This document shows, piece after piece, positions 44,440 through 51,939 of a DNA stretch of 51,939 bases. The first letter of the stretch is position 1, and each line of letters begins with the position of its first letter. Under the pieces are notes generated by a model. The model was not told the origin of the DNA and did not search any database. It saw nothing but the letters and a program-made list of their open reading frames with translations. A program made the position numbers and the translations under genes. Source of the DNA: Larix sibirica (taxonomy: Eukaryota > Streptophyta > Pinopsida > Pinales > Pinaceae); the NCBI GenBank assembly GCA_004151065.3, contig NWUY0304533328.1:1-51939 (forward strand), in the 5' to 3' direction.

Positions 44440-46307
44440 ACATAATAATCTACCGGGGTCGAGAATTCGCACTATATTAAACTCGATTCATTTCAGAATT
44501 TCCATACCGCTACGCACCTAGGCACCTGAATCCGAAAGTAAAGGACGAACAGCGTGCTTAGAACTGCTAGGGTACGATCGATGATTTGAGCCGCCTGCGT
44601 AATTACATATATAATAGCAGCATTGTCGAAGGATAATTCAGTTTCTTTTCTAGCTCTGCTTTTTCAACCTGAGACGAAAACCAGATTTAGTGATATGACG
44701 CGTATTTATCTAATTAATTATTGGAAGATACCGCTCATAAGATGCGTTTAGCTCCCTCATATAGGAAGCAGAATGACGTGTCTTCTTTAGTTAGTGAAAA
44801 CGCCCGAAACAAAACCCTACATTGAGTGGGTCTCCCAAATAGACAACTGCTAGGTTCCACCGGGTAAACCTTGCTTACTTTCCTTGGGGCGAAGCGAACG
44901 TAAAGTTAGGGTTCTTCACTACTTCGTACCCTCACCCATAATGATTGAGTCACTTAAAACAAATAGTAGCGCTCGACGACCTATATATATAGGGGGAGGA
45001 ATAACTCCATAACACGACATTAGTCAGATATTATTTCAAACCCTGTACCTATATTCAAAACTTATTTTGTTCCTTACGGGGCGGGGCATATATATGGGAG
45101 TGCTTGTTCCGGTGAATGCTTGGCTAGGAAGAAAGAACTACTACTTATGGTTTGTATACCCTTCTATCATTTTGGATGGTTTTTCCATGTTTGGTCGCTT
45201 GTTGAATGCTTTTCCTTGAAACGCTTATGCTCGGGGCAGTAACGAAACAACATAAAATGAAAGCTATTAGAATCACCCTTTAGATTTTATTTCTACCTAT
45301 AGCTAGTAGGATAGAGGAGGTAGGGAAAATCAATCCATATCCGTCTAGTAGAACAAAAGCCATGCCATCCATATAGTCAAGTCAGTCGAAAAGCAATTCG
45401 TTGGCTATACACTGTCATGCAATAATGGAACCCGGTCAGAACTCCACCGGTTAAGGGGTGGGTACTACAAAAGTAAACTGCACACCCTTACAATCCCTTA
45501 TTCAATTGATAAAGTCGTATACATCACCGGCCGGATCATGTACACACCTTCTTAATTGATTATTATATATGATCCTGCCCTATAAATCTTGGATATACGT
45601 GCTGTGCTTGACTAGGATATCGATCGCTGTCAGGGGAAGACGGAAGACCCCGCTATTGCATCTATTACGGTATCACTTCGTGTTCGCCTCGAGCTGAAGT
45701 CATCCGTATCACTTGTAGTCACGGGTTAGGTATGGGGCTGTTATAAAAAAAGGGCGACCTACTGGATGGAGGGCTCAATGGCAGACGACTTCCGGGGGAG
45801 GGTGACCAAACAACAGTCGGGTATGGGGTATGGTTTTCCCGGCCCGACACAAAGGTTCTAGTGCCTTTAGTAAGCCGCTCATAGGCCATATCTCAGTACA
45901 GTAATAGACTCGATCGCTTACAGGCTACCGAGATACAGTCAGTATCACGCTATTGACTGGTGTATGTTCAGCTAGTTCAGACAGAGGAGGCCGGAGGCCC
46001 CCTTGAATGTCAATCGTTGGGGATAACGTGGTCAGACAGACGTTGGGTGGTCAGACCGTCTCGCAGAAGGATACACAGGCTCTGGCAGAAGCAGGTGAAT
46101 GACCTTCCCTCTCACTCGCAGGTTTACGCAGGTTCTTTCCTTCCCGAGCGTGGCGGGAAATAGGTGCTCCCTACCGGTCGCAATACCAAGGAAGAGCAGT
46201 GGTCAGTGCTCCTCACCCTACTAAGGTCAGGTGAGTCATAAATTCCTTTAATGTAATGGACAACAACACTTCAAGGATATGGATGAGAGTTAGACAATAG
46301 ATATAAT
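44440..46307. other. Spacer, no recognised gene
   Basis: Positions 44600-44625 share GTAATTACATATATAATAGC and AGCATT with 24905-24938. Positions 44889-44930 match the reverse complement of 20392-20425. The block 45600-46230 is GC-richer with few repeats; frame 45960-46163 is not recognised. Confidence 0.4.
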
Positions 46308-46460
46308 TACTTCCTGCCACGAATTACTTCCTTCCACGACTTCCTTCGATTGAAGAGATAGAGTTTCCTTCCTGCCACGAATTCCTTACCGTGCTGGGGG
46401 AGACTCTTGCCGTAGGCGCCATCTACCGCACGCTTCCTTGCCGTAGGCGCTTACCACCGC
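46308..46460 (+). repeat. CTTCCTGCCACGAATT and TTGCCGTAGGCGC duplications
   Basis: CTTCCTGCCACGAATT at 46310 and 46369, with a shortened CTTCCTTCCACGA at 46328; CTTGCCGTAGGCGC at 46407 and 46437. Confidence 0.75.
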
Positions 46461-46716
46461 TGATTTCCCAGAGCAATAGGCCCGTCATCGGCTGGCTAAA
46501 GAAAACAGAATATATCTAGCTGCTTGCTTTCTCACGCTGCTTTCTTTTCTTATTGTTGTACGAATGCTTTCTTTTTCCCCCCATCACGTCTGTGAACAGT
46601 TATTAAGTTCATAGGTATAAGGTATTAAGGGATAAAGTCTTATAAAGAGTAATACCTATTAAGTGCTAGAGGTATACAGATACGATACTCAATGAAGTGG
46701 TATGATAGAGTGTCCT

Positions 46717-46805
46717 TGTTTGAGCGGTAGCGAGTAAGGTTGTCTGTTTGAGCGGTAGGGAGTAAGGCTGTTGGAGCGGTAGCGAGTAAGGTTGGCTGTT
46801 GTAAA
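46717..46805 (+). repeat. GAGCGGTAGCGAGTAAGG tandem, three copies
   Basis: G(A/G)GCGGTAG(C/G)GAGTAAGG starts at 46722, 46750 and 46774, spacings 28 and 24, with short TGTTTG linkers. Confidence 0.85.
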
Positions 46806-46904
46806 AGTGTCTTCCTTCTGAAAGCAGTATAAACATAGGGGGAGAAATAAAGCCATCGCCTGGAGGTCAGGTAAGGTAAGGATCACTTACATTAGAAAAG
46901 AACT

Positions 46905-47330
46905 GGTTCCCGATCAATTGCACCTGGAACGGGGTCCGGAGAAACAGGGTAAACTCAGTTAACCAAATAAAAAGGTGAAACTGGATGACCCACATAGGCA
47001 TTTGGATCCGAACGAAGGGAAGGAAGCTGGAACTTATATTGCTCAGTCAACTAGGTCCACGGGATCTGATCGAGCTCCAACTAGCTCTCGAAAAAGTAAG
47101 GATGCAGGCCCAGATGCTCCCTCTCCCGCTGATGGTGGTAAGACAACCGGGTCTACGACGGATGCTTCAAATGGATTTGGATCTGCCATTGATGGTGGAA
47201 AAACTAGAATTGGTTTCGCTTCTATCGTCTCTGCTCCTGCTGGGATTGATTAAACTTAGGAAACTGGGCCCGGATCAATTGCACTTGGATAGGCATCCCT
47301 TAGAACTACACCCGCTACCTATAGCTTGAC
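46905..47330 (+). repeat. Degenerate repeat-derived frames, Gly/Ser/Asp/Ala-rich
   Basis: The frame 46975-47253 (92 codons) reads GPDAPSPADGGKTTGSTTDA, then ASNGFGSAIDGGKTRIGFAS. The overlapping frame 46985-47329 (114 codons) is Leu/Met-rich. GATGGTGG(T/A)AA(G/A)A occurs at 47132 and 47191; GATCAATTGCAC(C/T)TGGA occurs at 46913 and 47274, so the whole is repeat-built. The pairing of a small-residue frame with a Leu-rich frame is the same as at 38.5-39.6 kb on the other strand. No known domain. Confidence 0.45.
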
Positions 47331-47559
47331 AGTTAGATCTGGGCATGGAACTTAATCTGTTCGCTATGAATCTATAACTGGATGGAGGGTGTAACACGGA
47401 AACATTAACAACTGCATCAATTAGTGTGGGATCCGGATCTTTATTAGATGTGCCCGGAGCTGCTGCTTTCTTTGCTGCTTTTGAGACTGGCTCTCGAACG
47501 GTAAGGAATGCTCGCTGGTAATGCTTATTACTATGGTATGGTACCGCTATTATACTTTC
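47331..47559. other. Short spacer, no gene seen
   Basis: Continues the GCTGCTTTCTTTGCTGCTTTT style of the previous block (47460-47490). Confidence 0.4.
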
Positions 47560-49200
47560 AAAGAGAGATAGCTGGTGAGTGGGGTGAAACAGTGCTGGCC
47601 AGACTTAGGATATTTAATACACTACATGCCCTGCCCAACCCGAGAAGTAGTGCCTTACCTACCGAACCCAACAACCCCTGAAAAACCCAACAATCAGGAC
47701 CAGAGGCCTTACTCCGAAACCTATACCGCCTAAGCTTAAAAGAAATACACATACTGGTCCAACAGGCAAGACACCACAACTTTTATGACAGATTCGATTT
47801 ACTGCGATACATGCCCTGATACACCCGATAAGGATTCTACTCCCCGAAACACACTTAGGCCCCTCTTACTACCTCACACACTATAGTTACTGGTTGAACA
47901 GGCAACAACAACGCCACCTTTTATTACTGAATTTCACAGATATCCGGGCGTGGTACAACTGGTCTTGCTGGATGGTAAACGCCACCTTTCAGTATTGAAT
48001 TTCACCGAGATCAAGGCCTGGTACGATTGGCGTCTTTGGTCGCTCTTGCTGGTATGACTCTGGATGGGCAACGAGCTTTTAGATAATAGATAGAACGGAT
48101 CCATTATCTGAACTTAGACCATTGGGGCGGGCGTTCAATAGCACTTGATTAATGAATCTTACTTGGGGACTACTATGACTACTATAAATAGCCTTCTTCC
48201 TACTTACCACTTTATTGTTACCAATCACCATACTTACTTTTACCTAAACACTTCCCTCATTAATTGTAGATACCACTATGATTATTGTCCCGGCCGAGCA
48301 TTGCCCAGGATACGATTCAGGAATTAGAACCACCCACCTTTCACCTTAAGACCTAGAAATGCCTTCTCCCTATACCACCTTTCATTAATCACTTAGGGAG
48401 GGGGAGGGAGGGGAGCTACCCACTATACCTTCTCTTTTTGAGACGGGCTTTCAGATAGATACTTTTCGGAATTCATTATGACTCCATTGCTACCAGGAAA
48501 TAAATTACCTTGCCTTATGAATTATTATAGGTACCACGTTTTCCCTTATGGGTATTGCTATTACCTATTCTTCTCAGGACCGAATCACCTTACCCTTGAC
48601 TTTATTACTGCCTTAACCCTAGGAGATTGAGTCCCTTACCAACCAATAATTAATTCAACCAGGAATATCATCAGTAGGGTACAGCTTCTATGAACCCTTT
48701 CACTTACCCCTTACTGAAGCGCATACCACCTGTTCTATCACTTGCTACTCCCTTCACCCCTAGGATATGCAGTCATTGCTGAAGCCAGGAAGACGAGGCA
48801 CGGAGTGTTATTCAATATTTACCCACCTGAAGACCGATATATGTTAGTTAGCCCTAGACCAATTACTTCATGAATCCTAGGAGGTACAACTAACTATATA
48901 CCCGGGATGGCATGGCATGAAACAACTTTACCTTTACTGAACTGTTTCTTATCATCTCTTGCTTTAGCAAGGAATAGGAGGATACAGCATGCATGCTAGT
49001 AACCCTTTACTTATAAGCATGCTATCCACCTGGTGTGGCGTCGTCAACCCTTTCTATACCGGCTGGCGTGGCGACCTTTGCTTTGAGCATTCACGGGCTT
49101 CGATAACCAACAAACACTTACATATTTTGGGGGTACCACTATGAGATTTACTATTTACTATCCTTATTTGCTTTAGATCGCTCAGTCGTATGATCGTAGG
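47560..49200 (+). repeat. Second array of the CTTCATGAATGC family
   Basis: Cores at 48145 (TTGATTAATGAATCTTACTTGG), 48513 and 48866 (the best, CTTCATGAATCCTAGGAGG). The GGCATGGCATGAAACAAC part is at 48909, and the (A/C)CAGGAATA..ATC part at 48658. Other phrases (GTTGAACAGGCAACAACAACG at 47892, TTTCA.TATTGAATTTCAC at 47920 and 47988) form a further diverged layer with spacing near 65. No gene. Confidence 0.6.
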
Positions 49201-49284
49201 AACTGGCTTATTCTATCTCTACAGTCATAACTTCAGCGGAGGGAGATCCTTGGTTGGAACTTCAGAACTGAAGCTTAGATCGTG

Positions 49285-49440
49285 GAACTGCCAGCCGGAT
49301 TCACAATAAAGCCAGAACTGATGAGACATGGCTGGATGGATAGTCTAATTAGCCGAGAGGGTTTCCCTTTCACATAAATTGTTGAACTGCCAAATTTATT
49401 ATCAACAGCCAGAACTTATTAGACACGGGTGCATTATCGA
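49285..49440 (+). repeat. Diverged direct repeat, spacing near 96
   Basis: GGAACTGCCAGCCGGATT...AAAGCCAGAACTGATGAGACATGG at 49287-49335 recurs as TGAACTGCCAAATTTATT...ACAGCCAGAACTTATTAGACACGG at 49383-49429 (longest shared run GCCAGAACT, then GA.ACA.GG). Confidence 0.68.
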
Positions 49441-50320
49441 TTCAATGAGGGCCTTTGAGTAGCTCCCCATGCTCCTCCCAATTCTGGATGACATGGCGGG
49501 GCGGCTGGATGGAGGTGGAGGTCACTAGCCAAGGAATGACTTTTAGTTGCATGCTCCTACATGGTTCCAATAGGGAGGGTTTACTGACCTTTAGCTGCTT
49601 TAACTGCCGGACGGATGGCCTTCACATTTCATAAATTGAATTAAGACATACCGAGTACATACCTTTATGGTTAACCCAATGTTGATTTATTACTAGGCCT
49701 TCTGAGGCTTGGATTAATTATCCCTGTGAGAACTCTATCGTCATCTGTAGGAGCTGCAATGTTTAGCGGCTAACAATGGCTTTATAACTAGATCCCCCTC
49801 GTTCACACCTGAAGACATTGAAGCCATGTTGTTTACATACAAGCATATCAATTGAGGTCAACGAATGGAGAACTTAATCTTCTGCTGATCCTGCTGGCCG
49901 GAAGGAGTGGCCAGGAGATATAGGAGATATGCTTCAACATACGCAAGTGCTCTCCGAACCAATCCAGCGAGCATCAATTAGCAGGTATCATATATATATA
50001 AGCTTTCATCAATCAGTCCCAGCCGACGATCTATCTATTCCAATCAAGAAAAGCAATCAATATAGCGAGCAATAAGCACGTAAGTAATCCGCATCCCGCT
50101 CGCCACACAGTCCGGTATGTCTGGCAAATGGATCCGTCCGTATCTATCTCCTTTCTATCTCATACCTCCCGCATCTATCTGCTCCGATACGCCTATCCAT
50201 CCACATCCATACCGCCAGCTTCTGCCCCAGCTAACACCCAGCTAACAAGCTCCTCAGCAAGCTTCCAAGCTAACAAGCAAGCTAACACTCCCACCAGTCT
50301 TGTTGGATTCTAAATCTACC
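49441..50320. other. Spacer with low-complexity runs
   Basis: No gene recognised. Positions 49975-50060 are ATCAAT- and GCGAGCA-rich. Positions 50130-50210 repeat ATCTATCT and ATCCAT. Positions 50228-50290 repeat GCTAACAAGC and GCTAACACCC five or more times. Confidence 0.45.
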
Positions 50321-51000
50321 ACTTATTTTATAGCATAGGGCCTTCCTTTCCAAACGAGGGGCCCAACTCGAGGACTACCTATAAAAATCTGTCTCTGAAG
50401 CCGATGAATTAATCCAATTCCTTTGACCATTTCCCTACCAAAATGTTAAGGCCTGCCATGTATACATTATCCCATCTCAATGTTGGGCATGTTTGGTCTG
50501 GTTTCTTGAACTCTAGTCCACTATAACCAACTCCTTCAATTGTTATAAGGAGTTCTAGTTTATAAGCATGACTGGTCTGAGCTGGCACAACTAAGCTTGG
50601 ACATGCCTACTGGATTGGAATAACTAATCTAGCTCTTTATCAGCTTGTTGAATTCCTTGTCAATTTGCATCCCATGACACTGGGTTGTGCATCTGCTTAG
50701 CTTCTTACTACAACCCATTGATCTTTTATTGTCTTTATTCTCAAGGTCTCTATCCCTTCTCTTTACAATATGCACCCAATTATGGGTGTTTGTCACAATC
50801 TATCAGTATTGGTTTGTTGCAACTTCAATTCTCTTTTAGTTGCTCGACAGAGTCCATTGTAGGCTCTAGGCTCCGAGGTTTGCAGTCAGTGGTTTAATTC
50901 GTCGGGTGAGCATTAAAAAAAAAAGGTTGACTCGGGTCAATGCGTCGTATATGAAACGTGGTGGACCTTCTTCCTTGGAAGACCTTTAACCCAGCCTCGG
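50321..51000. other. Spacer of different texture, no recognised gene
   Basis: This stretch is more AT/TG-rich and less repetitive than its neighbours (CpG is scarce at 50400-50850), which could indicate DNA acquired more recently from the nucleus. The frame 50685-50897 is not recognised. Confidence 0.3.
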
Positions 51001-51330
51001 AAACATACTTTATAAACTAAAACCTTGGCAACTGCCTGAAACTCTTCCTTTCTTGGGTACATACTGTCTTTGGTGGGACTAGCCCTTGTAAACTCAAACT
51101 TAGAACCTACTGCCTATCACTCTGCCCTTTTAGTAACAGCCTTTGAAACTGCCTTACGCTCTGCCTTGGGCGGGACTTGCCTTAGGACTCTAAGAATAAA
51201 ACCTATGGTTTCGTAAGACAACTTCTCAGCCTTACTTGGTAACCTATGCATCAGACCTACACACCTTGGGTGGGAATCGACTTAGGAACCTTAGCTTTGA
51301 ACAGCAGCTGTTTAAAGAGTAGCGCTTTAA
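51001..51330 (+). repeat. Degenerate ACTGCCT / GGGACT-GCCTT array
   Basis: Phrases AACTGCCT, GGTGGGACTAGCC / GGCGGGACTTGCC, CTTTGAAACTGCCTTACGC and TTAGGAACCTTAG recur with spacing of about 50-70 bases. A related phrase is at 12027-12047. Confidence 0.55.
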
Positions 51331-51939
51331 AAATAGGAACCCCAGCGAGTAACCCTAAGGAGGAGCCTTGGTTTATGAAGAAGCCCTAAATAGCCCCTTG
51401 AAAGAGCCCGGGTGAAAATAAAGATGGATGGGTGATATCGCTATTGCTTGTCCTCATGTGGAAGGATCGCTACCGCTAGAAGATGTACCGCTACAGCTCG
51501 ATGAACACCTCCTTGCGCCCCGCATTACACATTCCCCAATTCTAACACCATTCTCACCCGCATTCCGTTTCATACACTTTATCTATCATTCGCCCGCTTT
51601 ACCATACCCGCCAGTCAGTATCACCTGCCCACATTATTTATGGTAGGGCCATACAAGGAAGGCTTGGCTTTACAGTGAGTGATTGAGTTAGTGAAGAGCT
51701 TCGGTGAATGGCTTCGTGCAGTGAATGTAGGGAGTTCCCATGTTCCACCAGAAGATAAAGAACCATGCTTGTTAACGTCTAAGCTTATCAATTAAGACAT
51801 GTTACCAATATATGAGAAAATAGAAGTCCAACCAGTTTGCATTACCACATGCATCCCCCCCTCCCTCTCCCGCATTCAGTCAGTATCAGCAGCAAACACT
51901 CTTCGGGGGTCCAATAACAAAGTTTATTTCGTATTCGTA
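51331..51939. other. Spacer to window end, no recognised gene
   Basis: The frame 51428-51646 is not recognised. CCCGCATTCAGTCAGTATCA at 51868 resembles CCCGCCAGTCAGTATCA at 51607, a small duplication. Confidence 0.4.

Noticed and set aside
46717-46805. CRISPR-like array
   Set aside because: Only three imperfect copies, spacers of 6-10 bases, and a eukaryotic organelle context. A simple tandem repeat explains it.
38480-47330. Similarity of GDAGN and GSAIDGG phrases to adhesin head repeats
   Set aside because: Only short low-complexity likeness; no anchor or stalk region, and stops are frequent.

Overview
The window is best explained as non-coding DNA from a large plant mitochondrial genome. 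The composition is moderately AT-rich. CpG does not look depleted, which argues against methylated plant nuclear DNA. No reading frame exceeds 154 codons. By eye I found no tRNA, rRNA, respiratory-chain or ribosomal-protein gene. What can be recognised is decayed plant retrotransposon sequence and many layers of short, diverged repeats. A repeat-rich gymnosperm (conifer-like) mitogenome is my preferred source. A large angiosperm mitogenome or an old nuclear region cannot be excluded by reading alone.

Layout. 1-1.1 kb is unassigned. 1.1-3.1 kb is a broken LINE (non-LTR retrotransposon) on the + strand. 4.6-5.3 kb is a Ty3/gypsy gag/protease remnant on the - strand, next to a two-copy repeat at 5.3-5.6 kb. 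6.9-7.2 kb is a LINE-type RNase H remnant on the - strand. 7.7-10.6 kb is a mosaic of four dispersed repeat modules (called R1, R2, R3 and S here). The same modules return in a different order at 25.6 and 28.5-29.7 kb. 20.6-22.2 kb is a Ty3/gypsy RT-RNase H remnant. 32.4-36.7 kb is a cluster of gypsy pieces in both orientations, containing protease, RT, RNase H, the integrase zinc-binding domain and a gag zinc knuckle.

37.5-38.3 kb holds a repeated pair of modules. 38.5-39.6 kb is a degenerate repeat that reads Gly/Asp/Ala/Asn-rich on the - strand. 39.7-40.2, 41.5-44.0 and 47.6-49.2 kb hold further degenerate repeats. One family, with core CTTCATGAATGCTTAGGAGG, is also seen near 11.1 kb. The rest is unassigned spacer with scattered tandem duplications and TA-rich tracts.

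Nothing here looks like a working gene set. The transposon pieces all carry stops and frameshifts, and several have lost catalytic residues. The most informative signals are how fragments were shuffled and inverted, repeated aspartate-to-tyrosine losses at catalytic sites, and several repeat families I cannot name. A few unrecognised reading frames (7335-7679, 11632-11934, 29719-30078, 44065-44439) are listed with low confidence.
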